A DNA stretch of 64,000 nucleotides from Pectobacterium sp013449375 (lineage in GTDB: Bacteria > Pseudomonadota > Gammaproteobacteria > Enterobacterales > Enterobacteriaceae). The notes below the pieces were generated by a model that did no database searches, was not told the origin of the DNA, and worked only from the letters and a program-made list of their open reading frames with translations. This document shows, piece by piece, positions 1-9,263 of the stretch (positions are counted from its first letter, which is position 1; the number at the start of each line of letters is the position of its first letter). Both the position numbers and the translations under genes were made by a program. The stretch lies in assembly GCF_048593165.1 (NCBI RefSeq), contig NZ_CP184271.1; one strand, 5' to 3'.

Positions 1-745
1 GGTCCTGTGGCGCAAGACCCACGGATTCCATGACGCGGGGTAGGGCGACAAAGCTCGACATCAATAAAATATGCAGGCACATAATGCCGATGTTCAGTTT
101 CAACAGGCGGCTATTACCGAGCACTTTGCGGAAACTGCCGCGTACCATCGCTGATTCTCGATTCAGGATATGTGCAGGCGCCGCAGGAATCAGGGTCAGG
201 GTGATGACAATCCCCGCGAGTGACAGAAGAGCGATGCCCCAGAAGAGCGCGTGTAAACCAAAGGCATGGGTAACGATAGGGCCGACGACCATCGCGATAG
301 CAAAGGTGACGCCGAAACTCACCCCGATAAATGCCATCGCTTTTGTTCGGTTCTGCTCACGCGTCAGATCGGAAAGCAGCGCCATAACAGCAGCGGATAT
401 CGCACCAGCGCCTTGTAATGCCCTGCCAAGGATAATGCCCCAGATAGAGTGGCTCAATGCGGCGATGACACTGCCGAGTGCAAAAATCAGCAGACCGCCA
501 ACAATCAGGGGTTTTCTGCCGATACGGTCAGAGACTAGGCCGAAGGGAATCTGGAAAATAGCCTGCATCAGGCCATAAATACCAATCGCAATACCGATCA
601 ACGCTTCACTAGCGCCCTGCAAGGCCATGCCGTAAGTCGTTAGCACAGGTAGTACCATGAACATGCCGAGCATGCGCAGTGAAAAAACGGCTCCCAAGCC
701 CCATGTGGCGCGTAATTCGCCAGGGGTCATTTTATTATCGTTCAT
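1..745 (-). CDS. yajR: MFS transporter YajR, 3' end outside window
   Basis: The minus strand is open from an ATG at 745 to the window edge, giving about 248 residues that begin MNDNKMTPGELRATWG. The visible part is the N-terminal half of a major facilitator superfamily carrier. It has hydrophobic helices and the cytoplasmic loop signature between helices 2 and 3 (SDRIGRKP). The sequence and the position next to cyoE match YajR, a proton-driven transporter of the drug/proton antiporter type with an extra C-terminal cytoplasmic domain, which would lie outside the window. The substrate is not known from sequence. The start follows AGAGG-like purines in the 15 bases upstream. The family is clear; the gene name rests on similarity plus synteny. 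Confidence 0.85.
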   Translation of the reverse strand, partial: MNDNKMTPGELRATWGLGAVFSLRMLGMFMVLPVLTTYGMALQGASEALIGIAIGIYGLMQAIFQIPFGLVSDRIGRKPLIVGGLLIFALGSVIAALSHSIWGIILGRALQGAGAISAAVMALLSDLTREQNRTKAMAFIGVSFGVTFAIAMVVGPIVTHAFGLHALFWGIALLSLAGIVITLTLIPAAPAHILNRESAMVRGSFRKVLGNSRLLKLNIGIMCLHILLMSSFVALPRVMESVGLAPQD

Positions 746-893
746 GTATACCTCTGAAAAGCAATTGCCCTATTTTAGTGTGTTCTTGGTCAGACAGTAA
801 ACGATAGGTTTGTTACGTGATTTGGCGGAAAGTAACTAAGGAAGGGAAAAGTAAAAAACCGTTGTCTAGGTGGTAAGTTAAGGCCACAAATAA

Positions 894-922
894 AAAAACA
901 GGCGGACAAGCCACCTGTTTTT
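894..922. terminator. Terminator after cyoE
   Basis: The inverted repeat AAAAACAGG / CCTGTTTTT has A and T runs on either side, so it could work in both directions. It lies 26 bases past the cyoE stop and ends the cyo operon on the minus strand. Confidence 0.65.
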
Positions 923-947
923 ACTAACACATAGAACGCGGTTGTGA

Positions 948-1838
948 TTAACGCAGGTAGGTCAGTAGAACTTCATGCGCGGGTGCCATTGAATCCACAG
1001 ACATCATCACGCTCAATGAGGTAATCGCGACGATAGAGAAAACAAACAGCTTTCTTGCCCACACTCGGTCATCAATCGCATTTTTATAGCCTGACAGTGC
1101 CATACCCAGCCACCATACGCTAACGGCTGCGGCAACGACCAGATATTTGTAACCGGCATAACCGCCGAGAGACAGCATCAATGTTGCGACCGCAAACGCC
1201 ACGATATACAGCGTAATGTGGTTTTTCGCAACCGAGATACCTTTCACCACAGGCAGAACCGGGATGTTGGCGGCCTGATAATCCTTGAAGCGGAAAATCG
1301 CAATCGCGTATGAATGCGGCATTTGCCACAGGCTAAAAATGAGCAGCAGAATCAATGCGCCAGCATCGAACTGGTTGCTGACGGCACAGTAACCGATAAC
1401 CGGTGGTGCTGCGCCTGACAGGCTACCAATCAGTGTGCCATAAACAGAATGCCGCTTCATATACAGGCTATACACGCCGACATACACGGCGAAACCCATC
1501 ACCGCCAGCCACATGGCTAACGGATTAGCCGCGATGTACAGCAGAGCAAAGCCCGCAATACCTAACAGCGATGCGTAAACCAGCGTTACCTTCAGTGAAA
1601 TCAGTCCCTTTACCAGAACCCGATTTTTGGTTCTCTCCATTTTCTTGTCGATGTCTCGGTCAATGACGTTGTTAAATACGCAGCCAGACGCAACGACTAA
1701 CGACACCCCTACAAGGGTGGCGAGAAACAGGGGATAATCAATGCGGCCTTGGGCCGCAAGGAGAAATCCACCGATAACGGAAATCAGATTTCCGAAAATA
1801 ATTCCTGGTTTAGTAACTTGCAGGTATTGCTTAATCAT
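948..1838 (-). CDS. cyoE: Protoheme IX farnesyltransferase CyoE (heme O synthase)
   Basis: CyoE makes heme O by adding a farnesyl group from farnesyl diphosphate to the vinyl group of protoheme. Heme O is the high-spin heme of cytochrome bo3. The 296 residues show the multi-helix UbiA prenyltransferase pattern. The aspartate-rich first loop, around residues 65-75 (NNVIDRDIDKKMERTKNR), binds the diphosphate through magnesium. A second conserved loop holds DYQAANIPVLP. It is the last gene of cyoABCDE, 14 bases after cyoD, the usual position and length in enterobacteria. It acts in the inner membrane. Confidence 0.97.
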   Translation of the reverse strand: MIKQYLQVTKPGIIFGNLISVIGGFLLAAQGRIDYPLFLATLVGVSLVVASGCVFNNVIDRDIDKKMERTKNRVLVKGLISLKVTLVYASLLGIAGFALLYIAANPLAMWLAVMGFAVYVGVYSLYMKRHSVYGTLIGSLSGAAPPVIGYCAVSNQFDAGALILLLIFSLWQMPHSYAIAIFRFKDYQAANIPVLPVVKGISVAKNHITLYIVAFAVATLMLSLGGYAGYKYLVVAAAVSVWWLGMALSGYKNAIDDRVWARKLFVFSIVAITSLSVMMSVDSMAPAHEVLLTYLR

Positions 1839-1852
1839 CTTTTACGGCTCGG

Positions 1853-2185
1853 TTACTGGATCATCATATTGTGGTGTGCGCTCATCATTATCCAGATGGA
1901 GCCCACGACGACAATGGCGATAATCAGGACGGCAAACACAAGAGCCACCACGTTCCAGCGCTCTTCTGAGGACGTATTCAGGTGCAGGAAGTACACCAGA
2001 TGCACCAGAATCTGAACCACTGCAGCACCTACCACCGTGAAAAGAATGGCGTTATGTGAGGCAGTGCCGCTCATGACCATACTGAAAGGAATGACGGTCA
2101 AAATGACTGACAGTACAAAACCTATTACGTATGACTTAACGCTACCGTGGCTAGCACCTGAATGATCGGTTGTTGAATGATTCAT
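1853..2185 (-). CDS. cyoD: Cytochrome bo3 ubiquinol oxidase subunit IV
   Basis: CyoD is the small membrane subunit of the bo3 quinol oxidase, thought to help assemble the copper B centre. The 110-residue protein begins MNHSTTDHSGASHG and has three predicted membrane helices. A longer in-frame reading from 2230 exists, but the ATG at 2185 overlaps the cyoC stop by one base (TAATG). That indicates translational coupling and gives the usual family length, so I chose it. Confidence 0.95.
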   Translation of the reverse strand: MNHSTTDHSGASHGSVKSYVIGFVLSVILTVIPFSMVMSGTASHNAILFTVVGAAVVQILVHLVYFLHLNTSSEERWNVVALVFAVLIIAIVVVGSIWIMMSAHHNMMIQ

Positions 2186-2799
2186 TAGATTGCCCCCAGC
2201 AGATAAACAACGGTGAATACGCAAATCCACACCACGTCAAGGAAGTGCCAGAACAAGCTCAGGCACATCAGACGTGTTTTGTTGGTTGCCGTCAGGCCAC
2301 GTTTGGACACCTGAATCATCATGATGACTAACCAGATCAGACCGCCCGTTACGTGGAGCCCGTGAGTGCCGACCAGTGCGAAGAAGGCAGACAGGAACGC
2401 ACTGCGATCCGGGCCATAGCCTTCAACAATCAGGTGATGGAATTCATAGATTTCCATCCCGATAAACACCAGACCGAACAGGAATGTGATGCCCAGCCAG
2501 GCATTAACCTGAGATTTGTTACCCTTGTTCATGGCGATCATCGCCATGCCATAGGTAATACTACTGAACAGCAACGCGAACGTTTCTACCAGCACGAAGG
2601 GCAGTTGGAAAATGTCCTTCCCGCTTGGGCCGCCGGCAGTACCGTTAACCAGTACGGCATAGGTTGCGAACAGTGACCCGAAAATGATCAGGTCGCTCAT
2701 CAGGTAGACCCAGAAGCCGAATACCTTGTTGGCTCCTGTGTCGTGGTGCCCATGCTCAGCATGGGCTGTATTGTGGTTAGTCAGAGTTTCAGTTGACAT
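2185..2799 (-). CDS. cyoC: Cytochrome bo3 ubiquinol oxidase subunit III
   Basis: CyoC is subunit III of the heme-copper oxidase. The 204 residues have a polar, histidine-rich N-terminus (HNTAHAEHGHHD) and five membrane helices. It lacks redox cofactors and stabilises the complex. Its start lies 11 bases inside the end of cyoB, so the two are translationally coupled. The length equals that of the E. coli protein. Confidence 0.97.
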   Translation of the reverse strand: MSTETLTNHNTAHAEHGHHDTGANKVFGFWVYLMSDLIIFGSLFATYAVLVNGTAGGPSGKDIFQLPFVLVETFALLFSSITYGMAMIAMNKGNKSQVNAWLGITFLFGLVFIGMEIYEFHHLIVEGYGPDRSAFLSAFFALVGTHGLHVTGGLIWLVIMMIQVSKRGLTATNKTRLMCLSLFWHFLDVVWICVFTVVYLLGAI

Positions 2800-4780
2800 G
2801 TTTCACGCCTGCCTTACTGAGTTGATCAAAATTCTGATTCTCAATTTGCTCAATTTCTTTAACCGGCACGTAGTAATCCACGTCTTGATTAAAGCTGTGC
2901 ACAATCCAGGTCACAATCATGCCAGCGAAGCCAGCGATGGCCAACCACCAGATATGCCAGATCATAGCAAAACCGAATACCAGGCTGAATGCGGAGATAA
3001 TCACACCCGCGCCGGTGTTCTTCGGCATGTGAATCTCTTCATAGCTGGCAGGGCGCTTGTAAGCTTCACCTTTCTCTTTTGCTTCCCAGAACGCATCACG
3101 CTCGTCAACATGCGGCACGACAGCGAAGTTGTAGAACGGCGCAGGAGAAGAAGTTGCCCACTCCAGCGTACGTCCACCCCACGGGTCACCCGTCAGGTCA
3201 CGGTTTTGGTGACGATCGCGGATACTGACGTAGAACTGGATAACCTGACACAGCACACCGATACCGATCAATACCGCACCGATGGAAGCCACGACCAGTA
3301 AGGCGTGGAACTCAGGGTTGATTTGTTGGCTCAGACGACGCGTCATCCCCATGAAACCGAGGATATACAGCGGCATGAAGGCAACGAAGAAGCCGATAAT
3401 CCAGAACCAGAATGCACGTTTACCCCAGGTTTCGTTCAGGGTGAAGCCAAAGGCTTTCGGGAACCAGTAGGTAATACCTGCGAAGCAACCGAACACGACG
3501 CCGCCGATGATCACGTTATGGAAGTGAGCAATCAGGAACAGGCTGTTGTGCAGGACAAAGTTCGCGCCCGGTACGGCCAGCAGAACCCCTGTCATCCCAC
3601 CGATGGTAAAGGTGATGATGAAGCCTGTGGTCCACAGCATCGTGGAGTGAGACTGAATACGGCCTTGATACATGGTGAACAGCCAGTTGAAGATTTTAAC
3701 CCCGGTTGGGATTGAAATAATCATGGTGGCGATACCGAAGAAGGCGTTGACGTTCGCGCCGGACCCCATGGTAAAGAAGTGGTGCAGCCAAACGATGAAC
3801 GACAGAACCGTAATCGCAATGGTTGCCCATACCAGTGAGGTATAGCCAAACAGCCGTTTTTTACAGAAGGTGGCAACCACTTCGGAGTAAACACCAAAGA
3901 TCGGCAGCACCAGAATGTAAACCTCAGGATGACCCCATGCCCAAATCAGGTTGATGTACATCATCATGTTGCCACCCATATCATTGGTAAAGAAATGGGT
4001 GCCGAGGTAACGGTCAAGCGTCAGCAGCGCAATGGTCACGGTCAATATCGGGAATGCAGCGATGATCAGCACGTTGGTACACAGTGCTGTCCAAGTAAAT
4101 ACTGGCATTTTCATCAGCGTCATGCCAGGTGCGCGCATCTTCAGAATGGTGGCGAAGAAGTTAACACCCGTCAGCGTGGTACCGATACCGGATATCTGTA
4201 GACTCCATATCCAGTAATCGACCCCGACGCCGGGACTGTACTCCTTACCTGACAGCGGCGGATAGGCAACCCAACCCGTCTGCGCGAACTCACCGACCCC
4301 AAGAGAGAGGTTGATCAAGATAACGCCGACAACAAACAGCCAGAAGCTGAGGGAGTTCAGGAAGGGGAAAGCAACGTCACGCGCACCGATCTGCAAAGGA
4401 ACCGCTAGGTTCATCAGGCCAACGACAAACGGTGTCGCCACAAAGAAGATCATGATCACACCGTGTGCGGTGAAAATCTGATCGTAGTGGTGAGCGTTTA
4501 GGAAGCCTTCTTGTCCGGCCGAAGCCAAAACCTGCTGTCCGCGCATCATGATGGCATCTGCAAAACCACGAATCATCATCACTAGACCGACGATGATGTA
4601 CATGATACCGATTTTCTTGTGGTCGACGGAGGTGAACCACTCGGCCCACAGCCATTTCCACTTGCCGAAATAGGTTATTGCCGCCAGCAGCGCAAGGCCG
4701 CCAACGATGATCGCCGCCACGGTGACCATAATAATGGGTTCGTGGTACGGAACCGCATCGAGTGTAAGTTTTCCGAACAT
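2789..4780 (-). CDS. cyoB: Cytochrome bo3 ubiquinol oxidase subunit I
   Basis: CyoB is the catalytic subunit. It oxidises ubiquinol, reduces oxygen to water at the heme O3-CuB centre and pumps protons. The 663 residues contain the family signatures: GHPEVYI, with the proton-channel glutamate and a CuB histidine; WLHHFFTMG, with the paired CuB histidines; and AHFHNVIIGG, with the two heme ligands. It has about 15 membrane helices, as in E. coli. It starts 4 bases after the cyoA stop. Confidence 0.98.
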   Translation of the reverse strand: MFGKLTLDAVPYHEPIIMVTVAAIIVGGLALLAAITYFGKWKWLWAEWFTSVDHKKIGIMYIIVGLVMMIRGFADAIMMRGQQVLASAGQEGFLNAHHYDQIFTAHGVIMIFFVATPFVVGLMNLAVPLQIGARDVAFPFLNSLSFWLFVVGVILINLSLGVGEFAQTGWVAYPPLSGKEYSPGVGVDYWIWSLQISGIGTTLTGVNFFATILKMRAPGMTLMKMPVFTWTALCTNVLIIAAFPILTVTIALLTLDRYLGTHFFTNDMGGNMMMYINLIWAWGHPEVYILVLPIFGVYSEVVATFCKKRLFGYTSLVWATIAITVLSFIVWLHHFFTMGSGANVNAFFGIATMIISIPTGVKIFNWLFTMYQGRIQSHSTMLWTTGFIITFTIGGMTGVLLAVPGANFVLHNSLFLIAHFHNVIIGGVVFGCFAGITYWFPKAFGFTLNETWGKRAFWFWIIGFFVAFMPLYILGFMGMTRRLSQQINPEFHALLVVASIGAVLIGIGVLCQVIQFYVSIRDRHQNRDLTGDPWGGRTLEWATSSPAPFYNFAVVPHVDERDAFWEAKEKGEAYKRPASYEEIHMPKNTGAGVIISAFSLVFGFAMIWHIWWLAIAGFAGMIVTWIVHSFNQDVDYYVPVKEIEQIENQNFDQLSKAGVKHVN

Positions 4781-4784
4781 CGTA

Positions 4785-5747
4785 TTATCCCTCGGCTCCT
4801 TTGTGCGAGCTATGCTCGCCCATGTTCATACCCTCACCGTGTTGCATGTTTTCGTCAGACTTCATGCCTTCACCATGATGTTGCATGTTCATGCCGCTGC
4901 CTGTGAATTTGCGAATAAGATTATTAAACAAATCCGGCTGGACACTGGAGAAATATTCGACAGGATGGAATTCACTTGGCTTAGCCAAGGTGTTGAATTC
5001 ATCCGTGGTATTCAGTGTCTTGGAGGACGCACGAACGTTCGCAACCCACTGGTCAAACTCTTGTTTAGTCGGTGTGGCAATTGCGGTGAACTTCATACCA
5101 GAGAAGCCTTTACCACTATAGCCGCCAGAGATACCGTCATACTTGCCCGGTTCGTTAGCGATCAAGTGGAGCTTCGTCTGCATTCCGGCCATGGCGTAAA
5201 TCTGTCCACCAAGACGAGGAATGAAGAAGGAGTTCATCACTGAGTCGGAAGTAATCTTGAATGCAACCGGTACGTTGGCAGGGAAAGCCAGTTCGTTAAC
5301 CGTCGCAATGCCCAAATCCGGGTAAACAAACAGCCATTTCCAATCAAGCGAAATAACTTCGACATTGATAGGTTTGACGTCTGATTCCAATGGCTTGTAG
5401 GGATCAAGCGAGTGGGTCGTCTTCCAGGTAATCGTGCCAAGAATGACGATAATGATAATTGGCACAGTCCAAACTACGGCTTCTATCTTATTGGAGTGTG
5501 ACCAATTCGGGGTATATTTTGCCTTTTCATTGGAAGCACGGAACTTCCAGGCAAAAGCTATCGTCATAACGATAACGGGAATCACAACGATCAACATCAG
5601 CCCGATGGCAGTCAGTATTAGCGATCTTTGCTCTAACCCGATCTCTCCTTTGGGGTTCATCAGCGCCATATCGCAACCGCTCAGCAGAGCTGTGGCTGCA
5701 AATAAAGACAGCATCCCAAAAATTTTATTGTATTTCCTGAGTCTCAT
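4785..5747 (-). CDS. cyoA: Cytochrome bo3 ubiquinol oxidase subunit II (lipoprotein)
   Basis: CyoA is subunit II of the quinol oxidase and the first gene of the operon. The 320-residue precursor has a lipoprotein signal ending LLSGC (Cys25), two membrane helices and a periplasmic cupredoxin-like domain. Quinol-oxidase forms of this subunit lack the CuA ligands, and I see no CuA-type Cys-His cluster here. The last 35 residues are rich in methionine and histidine (MNMQHHGEGM, then MNMGEHSSH). A shorter tail of this type is also known in E. coli CyoA. The tail could bind copper, but that is not shown. Confidence 0.97.
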   Translation of the reverse strand: MRLRKYNKIFGMLSLFAATALLSGCDMALMNPKGEIGLEQRSLILTAIGLMLIVVIPVIVMTIAFAWKFRASNEKAKYTPNWSHSNKIEAVVWTVPIIIIVILGTITWKTTHSLDPYKPLESDVKPINVEVISLDWKWLFVYPDLGIATVNELAFPANVPVAFKITSDSVMNSFFIPRLGGQIYAMAGMQTKLHLIANEPGKYDGISGGYSGKGFSGMKFTAIATPTKQEFDQWVANVRASSKTLNTTDEFNTLAKPSEFHPVEYFSSVQPDLFNNLIRKFTGSGMNMQHHGEGMKSDENMQHGEGMNMGEHSSHKGAEG

Positions 5748-6172
5748 CTAGCGACCTCAATAACAAGGGCTCTATTGTCATTTCACGCGAGCGGGCATTT
5801 TACGGGAAGGTTACTGCACTGTAAACATGATTAAGGTTATGTCAGCCGTTTGTTGCTGGTTTTTGCTCTTAATGTCACACGAATGGCCAAAATAAAAATA
5901 ATTTTTAAAAACAGCAAATTAAGAGGCTGCTCCGATAAGAGTATGGATGGATAATAAGAAATTACAACTCGCCGTAACGCTTATTTTCTATTTCTGGTTT
6001 GGTGAAAATTTTTGTTCAATCTGCGTTTTTGATGACAAATGAAATTAGTTCTGGCGGATTTTTACGAGGAAATAAAAATTCAGCTAGCAAGATAATTATG
6101 GGAAAAATAATTAAAGAAAGGAAAACTGTAATAGGTTCAGGCAGCAGATGAACGCTGCCTGAACAAAAACCA
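5748..6172. other. Intergenic region cyoA-ampG, 425 bases
   Basis: No gene is supported here. The part next to cyoA is AT-rich and must carry the cyo promoter, reading leftwards. I could not pick out a convincing ArcA or Fnr site. An open frame at 6016-6315 overlaps the ampG end in another frame and looks spurious. Confidence 0.6.
6135..6164. terminator. Hairpin after ampG
   Basis: A perfect 11-base inverted repeat (GTTCAGGCAGC / GCTGCCTGAAC) with an 8-base loop lies 8 bases past the ampG stop. The T-tract on the ampG side is weak, so termination is likely but not certain. Confidence 0.5.
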
Positions 6173-7660
6173 TCAGTGTGTTGACGGTTTTGGCGCGCGT
6201 CTAAGTGACAGGTAATCCAACAAGCTACCGAAGAAAATGCCCAGCAGCGCGAGCGTACAGCCTGATATGAGCAGATATTCTGCCAGTTGAGGTAATGAAG
6301 ACCACTCCAGCGCATTACTAATGAGCAGCATGAGCCACAGCGCCATCAATATCACCCCTGAACCCAGTACATGTAAGGCCTTCCTGTAATAATTCTGGAA
6401 GTGTGTACGCAACTGAAAGGTGTCGGTTTTCTGGGTGAATTCCAGCGTCTCACGGCAAATCGTCAGGATCGCCAAGCCCGGTAGTGCAGCCAAAATCGAG
6501 AACAGATAGAACCACGCCCAGCCATAGGATTCGACAAACCAGCCTGCGATAGGGCCAACGTAAACCCGTCCTACGGCGGCAAGGGCGGAAAGCAGGGCAA
6601 ACTGTGTGGCTGAGAATGATTTATTACACAACGTCATCAAGAGTGCGACGAATGCCGCTGTTCCCATACCGCCGCAGAGATTTTCCAGAAAAACCGCGGT
6701 AGCCATGGTGAACAGGCTTTTGGCGGTAATCGCCAGCAGCCAGTATCCTGCATTGGACACCGCCTGAAGGATGCCAAACAGCATCAAGGCTCTGAACAGC
6801 GAGAGCCGTTGCATCAATAATCCACCGTAAACCGCCCCCACAATGGTGGCGAAGAGTCCAAGCGTCTTGTTAACCAGCCCGACATCACCGGCATTGAAAC
6901 CAACGCCGCGTATCAGGAAGGTGGTCGTCAGGCTGATCGCAAAGGCATCACCGAGTTTGTATAACACGATCAACAGAAGAATGAGCCAGGCGTTGTTACG
7001 TTCGAAGAAATCGCGCAGGGGGGCAACAATCGCTTGCTCCATGGTGCGCGGCGCTGGCTGACTATTTAGCGGTTCCGGTGCCAACAGGGTGGCGAACACG
7101 CCGATCAGCATGAGTCCTGCCATGAGCCAATAGGTAGCCTGCCAGCCGAGATAGCGATCCGCCATCCACAGCGCCAGTCCGCCAGAAACCAGCATCGCCA
7201 GACGATAACCTAATACTGAGGTTGCTGCTCCTGTGCCGCGTTCTTCTGGGGGAAGTAAATCCGTCTTATAGGCATCAAAAACAATATCCTGAGAAGCCGA
7301 ACAGAACGCGACCATCACGGCCAGCGCTGCGAGCCACCAGAGATCGCGTGCCGGATTCATAAACCCCATGCCAATAATGGCGGCAATGAGCAGGATTTGA
7401 CTGAGAATCAGCCAGCCTCGGCGCCTGCCAAGAAATGGTGGGGTATAGCGATCCATGAGAGGGGACCACAGGAACTTGAATACGTAGGCTTGACCCACCA
7501 AAGAGAAAAAACCGATGGTTTTCAGATCGACATTCTCGACGGTCATCCACGCTTGCAATGTGCCGGATGTCAACGCCAGTGGTAAACCGGAAGCAAAGCC
7601 AAGCAACAGCATAAAAAGCGAATTACGTTGGCTGAACAAAGCAATGATGCGACTAAACAT
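6173..7660 (-). CDS. ampG: Muropeptide permease AmpG
   Basis: AmpG imports GlcNAc-anhydro-muropeptides from the periplasm for cell-wall recycling, in symport with protons. Its substrates are also the signals for AmpC beta-lactamase induction where ampR-ampC exists. The 495 residues form a long major-facilitator protein with about 14 helices and an N-terminus typical of the family (NSLFMLLLGFASGLPLAL). It lies 59 bases after yajG on the same strand and probably shares its transcript, the arrangement seen in E. coli. Confidence 0.95.
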   Translation of the reverse strand: MFSRIIALFSQRNSLFMLLLGFASGLPLALTSGTLQAWMTVENVDLKTIGFFSLVGQAYVFKFLWSPLMDRYTPPFLGRRRGWLILSQILLIAAIIGMGFMNPARDLWWLAALAVMVAFCSASQDIVFDAYKTDLLPPEERGTGAATSVLGYRLAMLVSGGLALWMADRYLGWQATYWLMAGLMLIGVFATLLAPEPLNSQPAPRTMEQAIVAPLRDFFERNNAWLILLLIVLYKLGDAFAISLTTTFLIRGVGFNAGDVGLVNKTLGLFATIVGAVYGGLLMQRLSLFRALMLFGILQAVSNAGYWLLAITAKSLFTMATAVFLENLCGGMGTAAFVALLMTLCNKSFSATQFALLSALAAVGRVYVGPIAGWFVESYGWAWFYLFSILAALPGLAILTICRETLEFTQKTDTFQLRTHFQNYYRKALHVLGSGVILMALWLMLLISNALEWSSLPQLAEYLLISGCTLALLGIFFGSLLDYLSLRRAPKPSTH

Positions 7661-7719
7661 GAAGAATCCTTTCCCTTGCTCCGGCAGCGTTCAGGAGCAA
7701 GGGAAGCGGCGTATAGAAA

Positions 7720-8298
7720 TTAACGGGCGTTTTGTTTGATAAAGCTGCTTACGCTGGTGTCTTGTGCCATGTCATTGATGACATCACCTAGCACGGTGTT
7801 AACCGCATCGGTAATTTTGTCGTTGCTGGCGGTGAAAGCACCCTGAACGTTATAGGTTGAGCGGTAGTTTTTCACCTGTTTGTTGCCGTTTGCCGCCTGA
7901 GAAATGATGGAGATATCGGCTTTGGTCGTGATGTTGTAGCGCAGGTTTCCTTCTGAAACGTCGGCATACAGGTGGTTAACGACGATCTGCAAGGCTACCG
8001 GGCCACCTGTGCCGATCATATAACCACGCGCGGTCATTTGCTTTTCCAGCGCTTCTTGCAACAGGAAGCGCAGATCGCGGGAAGGTGTCAGCGTAATCAG
8101 TTGGCCATCGCGATTCACTTTTGCCAACGCCTGGTCGGCGCGCTGATCTGCACCATTAATACTAATTGTTACGCCCATCAGGGTCGGATCCTGAGAAGGC
8201 AGGCTAATTTTAGGCGTGATGTTCAGCGTGTTACTTTTTGCTGCACATCCTGCAAGCAAGATTACGGCCAGAAGAGGGAAAAATAATTTTTTTAACAT
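7720..8298 (-). CDS. yajG: YajG family lipoprotein
   Basis: The 192-residue precursor has a lipoprotein signal ending LLAGC (Cys18). A basic start and hydrophobic stretch precede it. The mature domain matches the YajG family, an outer-membrane-directed lipoprotein of unknown role next to ampG. Co-transcription with ampG hints at a cell-wall recycling link, but that is inference. It is divergent from bolA across 335 bases. Confidence 0.9.
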   Translation of the reverse strand: MLKKLFFPLLAVILLAGCAAKSNTLNITPKISLPSQDPTLMGVTISINGADQRADQALAKVNRDGQLITLTPSRDLRFLLQEALEKQMTARGYMIGTGGPVALQIVVNHLYADVSEGNLRYNITTKADISIISQAANGNKQVKNYRSTYNVQGAFTASNDKITDAVNTVLGDVINDMAQDTSVSSFIKQNAR

Positions 8299-8633
8299 TC
8301 GTATTTTCTCAGTAATGATTAGTGTGGTGAGCCGACAAATATTGTTGATATCATATCATCGCCACTGGCAGGAAAAAGAGCCGATAGCAGGTAAATTGTT
8401 CTGAAATTCATCTTTTTCGTGCCATTGGCCTGAAAAAACCGTTTTTATCACATCAAAACCGTCGATGAGATAGCAAGGCGTTGCGAATATTTTTCTTCTT
8501 TGTCGGGCTTTGTTTGCGCATAACAGGTTGAAAAAACGCTAAGTTATAACGATTCGGGCATCGGTAAGTTGCAGTTGAGTGGCAGCAATGTCGTGTTGGT
8601 ATCACATTTTCCCCAAGCCGAAAGGGTAGTCGT
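8299..8633. other. Divergent promoter region yajG / bolA
   Basis: This stretch has no gene. The bolA side contains CGGTAAGTT at 8560-8568, which resembles the -10 element of the growth-phase 'gearbox' promoter described for E. coli bolA. The matching -35 is not clear, so this is only a suggestion. Confidence 0.35.
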
Positions 8634-8948
8634 ATGATGCGTGAAACGATAGAAGAAAAGCTGCGGGTGGGTTTTGAGCCTGTTCATTTAGAGGTGATCG
8701 ATGAAAGCTATCGTCACAATGTGCCAGCGGGAGCGGAAAGCCATTTTAAAGTTGTGCTGGTCAGCGATAAATTCACGGGGGAACGCGTGATCGGGCGACA
8801 CCGCGCGGTTTATGCCGTACTGGCTGAGGAACTGGCAGGCTCGGTGCATGCGTTAGCGTTGCATACCTATTCGACAAAAGAGTGGGACAGTTTGCAAAAT
8901 GCCGTCCCTTCTTCACCACCTTGCGGTGGCGCTGGCATCCTTTCTTAG
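8634..8948 (+). CDS. bolA: BolA family morphology / iron-sulfur regulator
   Basis: BolA is a small stress-induced protein that affects cell shape and biofilm formation. It pairs with monothiol glutaredoxin in iron-sulfur metabolism. The 104 residues carry the family core (ESYRHNVPAGAESHFKVVLVS, His29 region) and the conserved HALALHTYS near the C-terminus. Two adjacent ATGs (8634 and 8637) are possible starts. Position before tig is conserved in enterobacteria. Confidence 0.95.
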   Translation: MMRETIEEKLRVGFEPVHLEVIDESYRHNVPAGAESHFKVVLVSDKFTGERVIGRHRAVYAVLAEELAGSVHALALHTYSTKEWDSLQNAVPSSPPCGGAGILS

Positions 8949-9263
8949 TCATTAATATGACCCGTTCCTGACATATCGGGGCGGGTTACTGACTAAAAGT
9001 GTGAATCTGTTGCTGTAATAGTCCACCCGCCGTTCTCGACTCATCCTCTCTATGCCGCTATAATGCCGCGTCTATTTTTCCTGAATGTATTCGGGACGCT
9101 TCTGACTACAGGGAACGGGGTTGGCAATTTCCCGGTTCTGCGAGGTTTATTTAAGTCTGTGCGCCTTGGTGCCAGTTTTGAGTCAGCCTGGCTGTCGTGA
9201 GATTTTTCGTCGCGAGAATAGTTTTGGGGTTGACCGATCACTGTGATTTTTTGAGGTAACAAG
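8949..9263. other. Intergenic region bolA-tig, 315 bases
   Basis: I see no gene. The tig ribosome binding site (TGAGGTAAC) lies at its right end. No clear promoter hexamers stand out by eye. Confidence 0.5.

Noticed and set aside
6016..6315. 99-codon open frame across the ampG 3' end
   Set aside because: It overlaps ampG out of frame and extends into AT-rich noncoding DNA; no ribosome binding site.
8560..8568. Gearbox-like promoter of bolA (CGGTAAGTT)
   Set aside because: Only the -10-like part is visible; I could not find a matching -35 at proper spacing, so it is kept as a remark and not as a feature.
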